Assembly: GCA_001830045.1 (NCBI GenBank)
Contig: MIDA01000105.1
Span: 1-64,000 of the forward strand
Source: Tenericutes bacterium RIFOXYA12_FULL_35_10
GTDB taxonomy: Bacteria; Bacillota_I; Bacilli_A; Acholeplasmatales; Acholeplasmataceae
DNA length: 64,000 bases
Reading direction: 5' to 3'
This document shows positions 1 to 11,000 of the stretch, piece by piece. Made by a program: the position numbers and the translations under genes. The first letter of the stretch is position 1; each line of letters begins with the position of its first letter. The notes below the pieces were generated by a model. That model saw nothing but the letters and a program-made list of their open reading frames with translations, did not search any database and was not told where the DNA came from.

Positions 1-1
1 A

Positions 2-637
2 GGAAAACAAGGGGATACAATTGGTCATAATATGTATGCATATTGTGCTAACAACCCGGTGATGTATTCAGACATAACCGGATATGCACCTGAATGGTTA
101 AAATGGACAATAGGTGGAATTGTAATTGCTGGATGTTTAGCAGCAGTGATTTTATCTGGAGGATCTGCAATTGCCTTTGGAGCATTTGCTGGATCAATGG
201 TAGGTGGAATTACAGGATTAGTTAACGGAATTTCGTTAGATGAGGATGGCTTCCATTTTGATTCAGATAAAGCTTCTACAGGTTTCATGCTCGGTTCAAT
301 CGTTGGAGCAATATCTGGTTCAATTGGTGTACAAGTTGGAGCAACATCGAAATTAGGAGTATTTGCCCAGCGCTCAATAATGGCTAGTGTGAATGGGACT
401 TTATCCTTAGGTGCGTATATTTCCAAAGCAGCAATCGATGGTGATAGTATATCATTTAAAGGAGCAATGATAGCACTTGGATCGGGATTATTTAGTTTCG
501 CTGATCCGACGGGTTATAAAGTATTTGATGCTTTTTGGGGACCAATGATGGGAGCAGAACTTGGATGGACATATGATTTGCTTTCAGATTTATATAGAAA
601 ATCAAATACATCAACGAGAATGCTTACATATTACTAA
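2..637 (+). CDS. RHS/YD-repeat protein, C-terminal fragment (5' end outside window) with a Gly/Ala-rich hydrophobic tip
   Basis: Frame is open from base 2: GKQGDTIGHNMYAYCANNPVMYSDITGYAPEW matches the conserved end of the RHS repeat-associated core (N-x-Y-A-Y-x-x-N-N-P-x-x-x-x-D-x-x-G-x-A), followed by a variable hydrophobic tail. Confidence 0.8.
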   Translation, partial: GKQGDTIGHNMYAYCANNPVMYSDITGYAPEWLKWTIGGIVIAGCLAAVILSGGSAIAFGAFAGSMVGGITGLVNGISLDEDGFHFDSDKASTGFMLGSIVGAISGSIGVQVGATSKLGVFAQRSIMASVNGTLSLGAYISKAAIDGDSISFKGAMIALGSGLFSFADPTGYKVFDAFWGPMMGAELGWTYDLLSDLYRKSNTSTRMLTYY

Positions 638-654
638 TAGGAAGGTTAGATTAA

Positions 655-1167
655 ATGCAAAAATATAATAACATAGCTAATCACATGAACTTACTTGTTC
701 CTTTAATGAATGTAGTATCAGTTATAATGATTGTTTTCTTTGCTACAAAAGAACCATCTATAGACACAATTATCCCGATGATAGTGTTTGTTATTCTTCT
801 CATATTAAATAGTTTTACTTATTTATTATTGATTGATCATTGGTATTTCACATATTATAACGATAAATTAGTTATACAAAAGTGGCTCAATAAAAGAAAA
901 ACGATTGAATTTGAAGAGGTAAAGTACCTATATTTCATTAGTAATTTAGTTGTTCTTTCTAAAAATAAATTTAATATAATCGCCGATAATATAAATATGA
1001 AAGCAAGAAGACAAATTAAAAGAACACTCAAAAACGAGATTTGTATACTTATTAATCCATATGACCAAATATTTCCTAAAATTTTACTAACAAAATGTGA
1101 AAAAGCGAAGAAAATAGAGTTTAAAGTTAAAGAAAAAAAATATAGAGAATTGTTTGATCTAGATTAA
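655..1167 (+). CDS. Small two-TM protein with PH-like C-terminal half; candidate immunity protein for the RHS tip
   Basis: 170-aa ORF 17 bp after the RHS stop; two hydrophobic segments then a soluble basic domain. Confidence 0.55.
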   Translation: MQKYNNIANHMNLLVPLMNVVSVIMIVFFATKEPSIDTIIPMIVFVILLILNSFTYLLLIDHWYFTYYNDKLVIQKWLNKRKTIEFEEVKYLYFISNLVVLSKNKFNIIADNINMKARRQIKRTLKNEICILINPYDQIFPKILLTKCEKAKKIEFKVKEKKYRELFDLD

Positions 1168-1371
1168 ATAGAAGAAATGAAGAAGTATAGTGGTAAGGTA
1201 GAAACAAAAATAGATGAACAAGAAAAGAATACCTTATCAAGTTTATTGATTGTGCTAACAATGAATGACTGTTCTATGTGTCTTAAATGGATAATATTTG
1301 TATATAGATTCATAACATTTCATCAAAGTAAAATAAAGATATGTTTTCTATCATAAGGTAGAGGTGAGAAC

Positions 1372-3441
1372 ATGTCTTTTTTACTTTTTCTTTTACAGAG
1401 TATTCCAATCTTATTATCAAGAGTGGAATGGATCAATGATATCGTAGAAGTTCCTGTTTATTCTGAGTTAGAGCCTTATCGATATATTCCAGAAGCAAGA
1501 CTTTATATCGATGATGTCTGGATGAAAAATGCTTTAGTTGTTTATGAGAGAAACGGTGTCGAATGGACGTTTATATCAACCGTAAATACATCACATGTCA
1601 GAAGATATTCCATTAAATATGAAGCAAAGTTTGTTGATTATTACATAACTTCAGTTCATACGATTGTTTTTGATGTCGTTGATCTGATTTCTCCAGAAAT
1701 TATATTTATTCCTGAAAAACAGATAGCATATGGTGAGAAATTGCCTGATTTTACACAAGGTGTCGTTTTAACAGATAATTACTATGATCCACTTGATTTA
1801 AATGTTTTTATTGATACATCGTGTATTAATCAAAGTGCAGTTGGCATATACGACGTGACCTATCATATCTCTGATCCTTCGGGTAATCAGGTTTCTCAGA
1901 CGGTTTTGTTTCAGATTAAAGATGTGAAGGCACCCACGATAACACCATTAAAAGAAGTGGTGATCAATGTGGGTCAAACATTTGATTGGAAGACTTTCTT
2001 TAAGATTATAGATGATGTTGATCACGTATTACGTATTGATCTTGATTTGAGTGGTGCTAATTTATTAGCTATAGGAAGTTATCAAGGTAGCATTACTTCG
2101 ACTGACTTGAGTGGAAATCAAGCCATCCAGTTATTTCAAATCGAAGTTAAAGATTTAGAACCACCTAAACTTATGATGCGTATCACATGGCCAGATATCA
2201 TGGTTCATACCGAAATTTCAAGAGAACATTTAGAGAGTTATGTTTTATCTGTTACGGATAACTATGATGTACTTGAGATTTCCGATCTTAACATTCGTCA
2301 TGAGATTGATTCCAATTTATTAGGGACTTATCCTATTTACTATGAAATTAAAGATCGTTCAGGAAATGCAAAATCCTTAACGATTCATGTCAATGTTATT
2401 GATTCATTAAAGCCAACCATTACACTGATTAACCCTCTGATCTTCGATGTTTTTTCACCAACACCATTTTTACAGATGTTTTTCAAATTTGAAGATAATT
2501 ATACACCAGATGATGAGCTCATCTATAAAATCACTGCAGCTCCCAACATGAACAAAATTGGTTTATATCCCATCACGATTGAAGTCACTGATAGTTCAAA
2601 AAACAAACGGATTTATCAAGGGTATATCGAAGTTGTTGACCGCATCCCACCTGAAGTCATACAGATCAATGAGATCATCATCACTGACTTTGAAAAAAAG
2701 GATGTTCATTTTTTCTTTACATATGAAGATCAATATGATGAGGTGGATGATTTAAGATTTATGCTCATGGATGAGATGGTTAATTATGAAGTCATAGGTA
2801 GTTATGATGCGTATGTTAAAGTGACTGACACATCAGGTAATGAGTGTTTAGTGAACGTGATCGTGATGATTATCGATATTGAAGAACCTGAGCTCATCTT
2901 AAAACAGACATCTTACCAACATTTAATCGGTGCTGAACGACCCAACCTTGAATCATTTGTTGATACTGCATCGGATAACTATGATGATCTTGGTATTGGT
3001 GATGTGATGATAACGCATGACATTGATTGGGAAACGCTTGGCGTTTATCTCGTTCAATATGAATTGATGGATCAATCCATGAACCGAAAAACTGTCGAAT
3101 TTAAAATCATCATTGATGACAGAACACCGCCTGTCATCACGGCTTCAGATTTAAGTTATAGCGAAGGCGATCTCATCAATTTAATGGAAGGCGTTGAAGT
3201 TACTGACAATGTTGGTGTTTCAGGTATCACCTTCTTTCCATCAAATCTTGATCTAAATGAACCAGGGACCTATATCATCACCTATATCGCACGCGATTTC
3301 AGAGGTAATTATGTCATGTATGATCGTTTGGTGACGATCTACCCCAAATCTGATTCCATCAATGTCGTTTCATATCTTCCTGTGGGGATATTAACCATCA
3401 TTTGTGGTGCTGTGTTTTATATTCTCTACAAAAAAGGATAA
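1372..3441 (+). CDS. Surface protein with about seven Ig/HYR- or DUF5011-like repeats and a C-terminal TM anchor
   Basis: Recurring 'D-x-x-x-P-x-[IL] ... DN ... G-x-Y-x-[VI]-x-Y ... D-x-S-x-N' units of about 80 aa; C-terminal hydrophobic segment VVSYLPVGILTIICGAVFYILYKKG. Confidence 0.75.
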   Translation: MSFLLFLLQSIPILLSRVEWINDIVEVPVYSELEPYRYIPEARLYIDDVWMKNALVVYERNGVEWTFISTVNTSHVRRYSIKYEAKFVDYYITSVHTIVFDVVDLISPEIIFIPEKQIAYGEKLPDFTQGVVLTDNYYDPLDLNVFIDTSCINQSAVGIYDVTYHISDPSGNQVSQTVLFQIKDVKAPTITPLKEVVINVGQTFDWKTFFKIIDDVDHVLRIDLDLSGANLLAIGSYQGSITSTDLSGNQAIQLFQIEVKDLEPPKLMMRITWPDIMVHTEISREHLESYVLSVTDNYDVLEISDLNIRHEIDSNLLGTYPIYYEIKDRSGNAKSLTIHVNVIDSLKPTITLINPLIFDVFSPTPFLQMFFKFEDNYTPDDELIYKITAAPNMNKIGLYPITIEVTDSSKNKRIYQGYIEVVDRIPPEVIQINEIIITDFEKKDVHFFFTYEDQYDEVDDLRFMLMDEMVNYEVIGSYDAYVKVTDTSGNECLVNVIVMIIDIEEPELILKQTSYQHLIGAERPNLESFVDTASDNYDDLGIGDVMITHDIDWETLGVYLVQYELMDQSMNRKTVEFKIIIDDRTPPVITASDLSYSEGDLINLMEGVEVTDNVGVSGITFFPSNLDLNEPGTYIITYIARDFRGNYVMYDRLVTIYPKSDSINVVSYLPVGILTIICGAVFYILYKKG

Positions 3442-3451
3442 GTAACTTTCT

Positions 3452-3480
3452 TTGACAATAGGGATAAAATCTACTATAAT
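3452..3480 (+). promoter_or_regulatory. Sigma-A type promoter for flavodoxin
   Basis: TTGACA, 17-nt spacer, TATAAT. Confidence 0.8.
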
Positions 3481-3523
3481 GTGAGCGTAGATTTTTAATC
3501 TAGAGAGAAAAAAGGAGAGTACT

Positions 3524-3952
3524 ATGGCAAACGTCTTAGTGGTTTACTGGAGTGGAACTGGTAATACCGAAATCATGGCTGAAAAAATTAAAGAAGGATT
3601 AGAAAGCGCTGGCGCATCTGTTGATTTCAAAACAGTGGATCAAGTTGAACCAAGCGATGTTGCTAATTACGATAAAATCGCATTTGGTTGTCCATCAATG
3701 GGTGTAGAAACTCTTGAAGAAGATGAGTTTGAACCTTTCTTTGAAGCAGTTGAAGGCTCATTATCAGGTAAGAAAATTGCGTTATTTGGATCCTATGGTT
3801 GGGGTGAAGGTGAGTGGATGGATGCATGGGTAGAACGTGCTGAAGCAACTGGAGCAAACCTTTACGACAATGGACTTAGAATCAATTCAACACCATCTTC
3901 AGAAGAAGAAGATAAATGCGTTGAATTTGGTGCAGGTTTCGCTTCATTTTAA
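3524..3952 (+). CDS. Flavodoxin
   Basis: N-terminal VVYWSGTGNTEIMAE FMN-phosphate loop; 142 aa. Confidence 0.92.
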   Translation: MANVLVVYWSGTGNTEIMAEKIKEGLESAGASVDFKTVDQVEPSDVANYDKIAFGCPSMGVETLEEDEFEPFFEAVEGSLSGKKIALFGSYGWGEGEWMDAWVERAEATGANLYDNGLRINSTPSSEEEDKCVEFGAGFASF

Positions 3953-3964
3953 TCACATTGAGAA

Positions 3965-3986
3965 AATGCCTTCGGGCATTTTTTTC
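3965..3986 (+). terminator. Rho-independent terminator
   Basis: AATGCC-TTCG-GGCATT followed by a T run. Confidence 0.85.
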
Positions 3987-4037
3987 TAGAGAAAAAGTTA
4001 TCATTTTGACGTATAATAAGGTTAGTGAGGGGAAACT

Positions 4038-7025
4038 ATGTTTGGAACCTTATATTTACAAAGTGCATATAGCATGTTACACAATACGATTCCTTTAAAG
4101 GATTTGGTAGAACGTGCTAAACAAGCAGGTTATGATGTGGTTGCTTTAAGCGATACAGAGCTACATGGCTCTGTTGAACTTTTTAGAGAGTGCAAGAAAC
4201 ATCAGATTAAACCTGTTTTAGGATTAATGATCAAGGTATCTCATGAGTTAACCGATACCTCTTTTTTTGCATATGTGAAATCAGAAGAAGGATATCAAAA
4301 TCTTTTAAATATTGCACTAGCGGAAAAAGAAGTGGGTTTAGATGATGATTTCATCATCAATCACCAACAAGGCTTAATGTTTGTATCAGCTGGAAAATAT
4401 AGTTTAATTGACCGCGCTATCGATCAAGGTGACCTTGATTTAGCTAAACGAACACTTCTTTTTTATCAAAAAAATATAAATGAGTTTTATTTAGGTTTAT
4501 CTTTAGATACATTTCATGAAGAAATGAAGATTGCACCAGTTCTATTTAAGTTATCTGAACAAAATGATGTGAAATTACTTCCTATACATCAAACATCTTA
4601 TCTTGAAAAAGAAGATAAGGAAGTTTATGAAGCACTGATTAAAATTGAAGATGAAAAAAATACGGTATCTGAAGACTCAGATTACTCGCTTTTTTCAAAA
4701 GAACAACTTCTCCACCGTTTTCAAGATTATGAGTATGTTTTTGATACACTTTCTAAGGTTTTTGAATCAATTGATTTTGTATTCCATAAGCCTGTCTTTG
4801 AAATGCCAAGTTATCCTTTAGAACAAGGAACTTCAAAAGAGTTTTTAAGATCACTTGCTGCAGTTGGACTTAAAAAAAGATTAAAGAAAAATCAAAGTTC
4901 AACCTTAAAAACGTATCAAGAAAGACTTCATTATGAACTTTCTGTGATTGAAAAAATGGGATATGCTGATTATTTTTTAATCGTATATGATTTCGTGAAA
5001 TATGCGAAAACGCATGATATTTTAGTCGGTCCGGGTAGAGGTTCTGCTGCGGGTTCTTTAGTGGCGTACTGTTTAGGAATTACGGATGTAGATCCCCTTC
5101 AGTACGACCTTTTGTTTGAAAGATTTTTAAATCCTGAACGTATCACCATGCCAGATATTGATATGGATTTTCCAGATAATAAAAGAGATCAAGTTTTACA
5201 GTATGTTAAAGAAAAATATGGATCTCATCACGTGATTTCTATTGTGACTTTTGGTACGTTTGCGTTAAGATCATCGATTCGTGATATCGCAAGAGTCATG
5301 AAAATTGATCCGTCCAGAGTAAACGGCATTATCACACGCGTCGTCAATGAAGATTTAGATGAAACTGATCATGAAATGATGAGATTACTTCGGGTAGCTA
5401 AAAAGATTGAAGGGCTCCCAAGACACACAGGAACGCATGCTGCAGGCATGATTTTATCGAAACAAGATCTACTTCATTACATCCCCTTACAACCAGGAAT
5501 CAATAACTTCTATCAAAGCCAATTTGAAGCAAGTGAATTAGAAGCTTTAGGTCTACTTAAAATTGATTTTTTAGGTATCAGAAATTTAGCTGTGATTGAT
5601 GATGCTTTAAAAATGATTGAAGCTCAAGGGAAAAAGATTCATCTTTTAGATCTACCTCTCGATGACAAAAAAACATTTGATCTTTTATCTGCTGCAGAAA
5701 CCACAGGTATATTCCAGTTAGAATCATCTGGGATGCGTGCTGTTTTAAGAAAATTAAAACCAACATCATTTGAGGATATCGTGGCTATTCTTGCACTTTA
5801 TAGACCGGGTCCTATGGATCATATTGATGAGTATATTGAACGAAGAAATGGTAAAAGTTATACGTACATTCATCAAAACTTAGAACCCATTTTAAAACCG
5901 ACATATGGCATTATCGTATATCAGGAACAAATCATGCGTATCGCGCATGAGTTTGCCGGTTATACGCTTGCTGAAGCGGATTTATTAAGACGTGGTATCT
6001 CTAAAAAAGATAAAACTATATTGGATAGTGAACGTCTTCGTTTTCTTGAAAAGTGTAAACAAAAAGGATATAATGAACAAGATGCACATAACATTTATGA
6101 TTTAATTGTTAAGTTTGCTGATTACGGGTTTAACCGAAGTCATAGTGTTGCTTATGCACTGGTTGCTTATCAGATGGCATATTTAAAAGCGAATTATTTT
6201 TTAGTCTTTATGTCAATCTTGATTTCATCGGTCACGGGTAATGAATCGTTAACGATGGATTACATCACTGAAATCAAAGGACATGGTTACGAGATTAAAC
6301 CTCCACACATCAATCTTTCAACAGATCGTTATATCATTTCAAATGATGCATTGATCATGCCACTTCATGCCGTAAAAAGTATTGGTCGTGTCGCACTTCA
6401 AAAGATCATGGAAAATAGAGATGAGCAAGGATCTTTTAAAGATTATCAAGATTTTAAGCGAAGAATGAAAAAAGAGATTAATGATAAGAACGTTGAAATG
6501 CTGATTCATGCATCTGCACTTGATATCTTTGGGCTTACCCATCAAACGATGAATGATTCGAAACAAATCGATCATGCAGGTTATGAACTTTATGTCACAG
6601 ATTTCACCTTGCAGATGAAACCTGAATATAGTTTAAGTGATTTGCAGTCGTTTGAAAAAGAAGCATTAGGTTTTAATCTCATTTATCATCCGATGTCGAT
6701 TTATAAAGATCTTATAGAACGATTTAAACTTAAAAATTTAAATGAGATCAAATCAGGTCAAACCGGTTATGTGTTAGCACTTGTTAAAAAGAAAAAAACC
6801 ATTAAGACTAAACAAGGTAAAACGATGGCATTCATTGAACTTGATGATGGTATCACACAACTTGAGGTCACCTTATTTACAGAAATCTATCAGATGTATG
6901 AAAAACACAGTGAACACGACGTTTTCGTGTTTAAAGTGAGTTTAAATCAATATAAAGGACAATCAAGTTTTGTCGCTGATCACATCTTAACGACAGATGA
7001 ACTTGAAAAAGGTATGAAGAAATGA
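4038..7025 (+). CDS. dnaE: DNA polymerase III subunit alpha (DnaE type)
   Basis: PHP domain start, GPGRGSAAGSLVAYCLGITDVDP, PDIDMDFPD and YQEQIMRIAHEFAGY motifs; 995 aa. Confidence 0.95.
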   Translation: MFGTLYLQSAYSMLHNTIPLKDLVERAKQAGYDVVALSDTELHGSVELFRECKKHQIKPVLGLMIKVSHELTDTSFFAYVKSEEGYQNLLNIALAEKEVGLDDDFIINHQQGLMFVSAGKYSLIDRAIDQGDLDLAKRTLLFYQKNINEFYLGLSLDTFHEEMKIAPVLFKLSEQNDVKLLPIHQTSYLEKEDKEVYEALIKIEDEKNTVSEDSDYSLFSKEQLLHRFQDYEYVFDTLSKVFESIDFVFHKPVFEMPSYPLEQGTSKEFLRSLAAVGLKKRLKKNQSSTLKTYQERLHYELSVIEKMGYADYFLIVYDFVKYAKTHDILVGPGRGSAAGSLVAYCLGITDVDPLQYDLLFERFLNPERITMPDIDMDFPDNKRDQVLQYVKEKYGSHHVISIVTFGTFALRSSIRDIARVMKIDPSRVNGIITRVVNEDLDETDHEMMRLLRVAKKIEGLPRHTGTHAAGMILSKQDLLHYIPLQPGINNFYQSQFEASELEALGLLKIDFLGIRNLAVIDDALKMIEAQGKKIHLLDLPLDDKKTFDLLSAAETTGIFQLESSGMRAVLRKLKPTSFEDIVAILALYRPGPMDHIDEYIERRNGKSYTYIHQNLEPILKPTYGIIVYQEQIMRIAHEFAGYTLAEADLLRRGISKKDKTILDSERLRFLEKCKQKGYNEQDAHNIYDLIVKFADYGFNRSHSVAYALVAYQMAYLKANYFLVFMSILISSVTGNESLTMDYITEIKGHGYEIKPPHINLSTDRYIISNDALIMPLHAVKSIGRVALQKIMENRDEQGSFKDYQDFKRRMKKEINDKNVEMLIHASALDIFGLTHQTMNDSKQIDHAGYELYVTDFTLQMKPEYSLSDLQSFEKEALGFNLIYHPMSIYKDLIERFKLKNLNEIKSGQTGYVLALVKKKKTIKTKQGKTMAFIELDDGITQLEVTLFTEIYQMYEKHSEHDVFVFKVSLNQYKGQSSFVADHILTTDELEKGMKK

Positions 7026-7912
7026 CACACGAATCACAAAGAGAAGTCATCGTCGCCATTCGTTTGGGATTATTCATCAACATTTTTTTAGCGATCTTAA
7101 AACTATCGTTTGGTTTTTGGGGTCATGCTCAAGCTTTAATCAGTGATGGTTTAAACTCTGCATCTGATATCTTAATCAGTTTAATGATTTTAGTGGTTTT
7201 AAAACATGCGACTAAAAAACCGGATTATGATCATCCCTATGGTCATGAAAAATATGAAGGTTTAGCCTATTTCGTTTTAGGCATCGTCTTTTTACTCACA
7301 TCAGGTTTGATCGTGTTTGATACGGTGGTTGCGATTATTGATCACATTGCAAACCCAGGTGCAGTGGAAGGTCCACATATCTTTACGGTATTTGTTTCCA
7401 TCATTGCACTGATTGTCAAATTTGTTTTATTTCGTTATTATCGATATATTGGTAAGAAGTATAACCACCCAACGATTCATGCAGATGCAAAAAATCATAT
7501 GCTAGATGTGTATGCAACAAGTTTTTCTGTGGCTGGTTTAACGATTGCACAATTTGGTTTAGTTTATTTTGATGACATAGCAGCACTGATTATCGCATTC
7601 TTTATTTTAAGATTGGCGGTTCAAATCATTATAGAGTCAACATCGTTTCTAACGGATCAAGCACCCTCTAAAGATGAGATTAAAGCGATTTATAGTGTGA
7701 TACTATCGATAGAAGGCGTGATTCAAGTTGATGATTTAAAGGTAAGAAAACATATGACACAACGTTATGTGGATGTTGAAATTGCAGTAAGATCTTCACA
7801 CACACTTGAACATGCACATAAGATTGCAGAAACGGTGCATCATCAAGTTGAAGACGTTTTTCCTGACGTGATTCATTGCATGGTTCATGTCAATCCAGAG
7901 AAAAATATATAA
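7022..7912 (+). CDS. Cation diffusion facilitator family transporter
   Basis: N-terminal TMs with SDGLNSASD and HPYGHEKYE motifs; ATGA overlap with dnaE. Confidence 0.9.
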   Translation: MTHESQREVIVAIRLGLFINIFLAILKLSFGFWGHAQALISDGLNSASDILISLMILVVLKHATKKPDYDHPYGHEKYEGLAYFVLGIVFLLTSGLIVFDTVVAIIDHIANPGAVEGPHIFTVFVSIIALIVKFVLFRYYRYIGKKYNHPTIHADAKNHMLDVYATSFSVAGLTIAQFGLVYFDDIAALIIAFFILRLAVQIIIESTSFLTDQAPSKDEIKAIYSVILSIEGVIQVDDLKVRKHMTQRYVDVEIAVRSSHTLEHAHKIAETVHHQVEDVFPDVIHCMVHVNPEKNI

Positions 7913-7920
7913 AATAATTG

Positions 7921-7981
7921 AAGGCGAAAGGCTAACAATGTGTAAACGTAGTTTAATTCATTGTTATCTATCGCCTTTTTT
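7921..7981 (+). terminator. Long nested hairpin terminator-like structure
   Basis: AAGGCGA/TCGCCTT, TAACAATG/CATTGTTA and TAAAC/GTTTA nested arms followed by T run. Confidence 0.7.
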
Positions 7982-8025
7982 GATAAAATGATGATAGCAA
8001 ATTGAATGAGAAAGGCGGAATCCAT

Positions 8026-11000
8026 ATGCCATCACTATTAGTCTTACAATGGGGGATCGTCGGCTTCTATGTCGTGATTTACTTCCTTATTGGATTTATG
8101 AGGGGAGGTTCCAAGTCCACGTACTTTACGATCGTCGCGTTTATCACGACGTTTATTAGTTTGTACTTAATCTCATTCATCTCACTGAATTTAATTTTAT
8201 CAAATACGTTCACGTTGGTGAACCTTTTAGAAATGGCCAATGGTTATGCAGGTGGTATCATTCCTGATGAAGTCATGACTTATGCAGCCGATCCTACGTT
8301 AGCTGCGTTTGCGATTGCGGTGATTGACCTCATCTTACGTATTATCGGCTTCATTATTTTATATCCACTCATTAAAGGTTTACTCACACTGATTATTTTT
8401 AGACCCATTTGGAGTTTTGGAATTAAAAAAGCCTTACTTAGAAGACAAAATGAAAAACTAGAAGAACGCTCACTTGATCAAGGTGAAAAAGCATATAAAC
8501 CAAGAAAGCGATTAAAGAAAACATTTGTTGGTCGCTTTTGGGGTGGATTCATGGGATCTGCGCAAGGTTTATTGGTCGCATTCATTACTCTTTTACCACT
8601 ACTCATTATGGCAGGCTTCTTATCGGTTCCTGATCAAAATACGCAAGTATCAGCAAACTCAAATACGTCAGAACTCGCAACCACAATTCCTGGACTACCT
8701 GATTTAGGTGGACTGATGGGAACGGTTGATGATTATCTGTTACAAATCGATGAAATGAATGAACAAGGTTTAGGTGCAATGGTCAGACAGATTACCGTTT
8801 CAGGAAAATCGTTAGATCGTTACATTTTTGACCGTGTATTTACGACGCAAGTTAAACAAGGTGATTTAGTCACTGACATTAACTGGATTAATGAGTTACA
8901 AGGCATTCTTCAAATTACCAGAACTGTCTATGAAGGCGGTTATTTAGATGAAGGATTTGGTCTTGAAGATCTCAATGAAGATAAGTTAAATGATATTGAA
9001 GTTGTCTTCAATTACTTAAAGACTTCCGATTTAATGGCATACATGATTCCAACTGCAACCGCATTTGGCCTTGATATGTTTAGAGATCAACTTCCTGCTA
9101 ATATCACAGACGAACTTGCAGATGCTGCAGTTAATGGTGTTCAAGCCATCGATTGGAATGCTGAATTTGAGAATGTTCAAGCCATCGTCAATGCAGTCTT
9201 AGCCTTTGGTTCTGTTGAAGAATTACAAGCCTACATGGCTGATCCGATGTTGCTTCTTGATTTGACACCTGAAGAAGGTGAAAAGCTTGCAGATATCGTG
9301 AGAGCTATTGGTAACATGCAGCTTTTAGAAATGATGAGCATTGGTGCTGAATATGCAACTACACTCGATTCTATTCAAGCACAATTAACTTGGATTGCAG
9401 AAGATGAAAAACAAGCTTATTTAGAAGAACAACTCGCTTTTTTAATTGAAGATGAAACATTCTTTAATGGCGTTAATGGTGAATTTGCACGCTTAGCGCT
9501 CCTCATCGAAGGGCTTTATACGGATGAATTTGGTGATGTTGATTTAAGAGCACTAATGAACATTAATGATGTTGAATCGTTTATGGCAGCGCAAAACGAA
9601 GAGTGGATTGATAACCTACTCGAAAAAATCGTTGATTTAGAAATTCTATTAAACGCCATTCCTGTCGGTGTTGACTACGCATTATATACGCAAGTTGGTG
9701 ATCTTGTTGATCAAGAACTTGCAGGTGAAATTGAAACCGCATTAAATGAAATCGATTGGGAAGCAGAAATTTTAAATGTGGGTGACATTTATAAAGATGC
9801 AGTCAGCATTGGTGCTACAGCATTACTTGCAGATAATCCAGATTATATGGCATTTGTTGATAACGTCGTAGAAAACAACATGGATCAAGTCAGAGTCATC
9901 GTATCGCGTATTTTTGAAGATAGTGCGTTAGTCAGTGCTGCTTTAGAACTTGCAGCACCACTTCTTGTTGAACGTTTTGTTACAGATCCAGTGCTTGCTG
10001 ATTTAGTTCAAGAAGCTCTCATGTCTGATCCAGAATCCGGTGTTGTTGATTTTAATGTTGGACAAGAAATTAACACCGTTTTAGATATTGTTGAAAAAGT
10101 ATATCTGTTTACGAATGCAACTGAGATTGCGAACTTAAGTGGTATGACCACAGAATCCAAGTTAGCCTTATTTGCAAGCTTTGGTACATTAACTGAAACT
10201 GAATTTGAAGAACTTAAAACATCATTTTCAAGTCTTCAATTATTAGACCGTGTGGGTGAATCTGGATTAGCTTATGTCAGCGACACCATGGGTATAGAAC
10301 AAATCTATGTGCCTGAAACTGTTGATTTAGGTGCCGATTTAGGCTCTCTTTTAGGTTTAGGATATTATGTTGCAAAATATACGCATGATCAAAAGGTTTT
10401 ATATCCAACCTATGAAGAGATTGATTTCGCACCATTGTTTGCGGATCAAACATTTAGATCTTATTTACTCCCAACTGTTGAAAATAATCATTCCAATTTA
10501 TTACTTGCAACCCTAGCACATAATGCGAAAGTGTATGCAGATGATCCTTCGATTGGTAATTATTTAAGTGTTCCAGATAGTCTAAAAAATGCATCTCCCG
10601 AATCTGATGAATGGTTTGATGAGTTAAATGCTTTACTCGGCGCAGTTTTCGATTTAGCAGCATCCTTTGAAGATTCAGAAGCTTTAACGCTTTCTTATAA
10701 AGATGTGATTGCATTCACACAAGCACCTACGGGTGCAAGTATTGAACTGATCACACAATTTGGTGAATTATCCAAAACTGAAGAAGCTTTTGGTTCACTC
10801 GATAGTTCAGTTATTTTAAGATCATCAGTGAAGAAAGCGATTGATACGTATGGTGCATCAACTTCAGGTGCACTCGGTGGTTATGAAGTTAAAACACCAG
10901 CGATTGCACATGATGGTTTGATGCTTAATGAAGGTGTCTTAGTTGAATTAATCCATGGCCTTGCAAACTTTGTTTCAGAATTGAATCAAACATGGATGTA

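Noticed and set aside
25-426. Minus-strand ORF of 133 aa opposite the RHS tail
   Set aside because: Pro/Thr/Ile-rich composition is the expected antisense of a Gly-rich hydrophobic coding region; no RBS or known motif.
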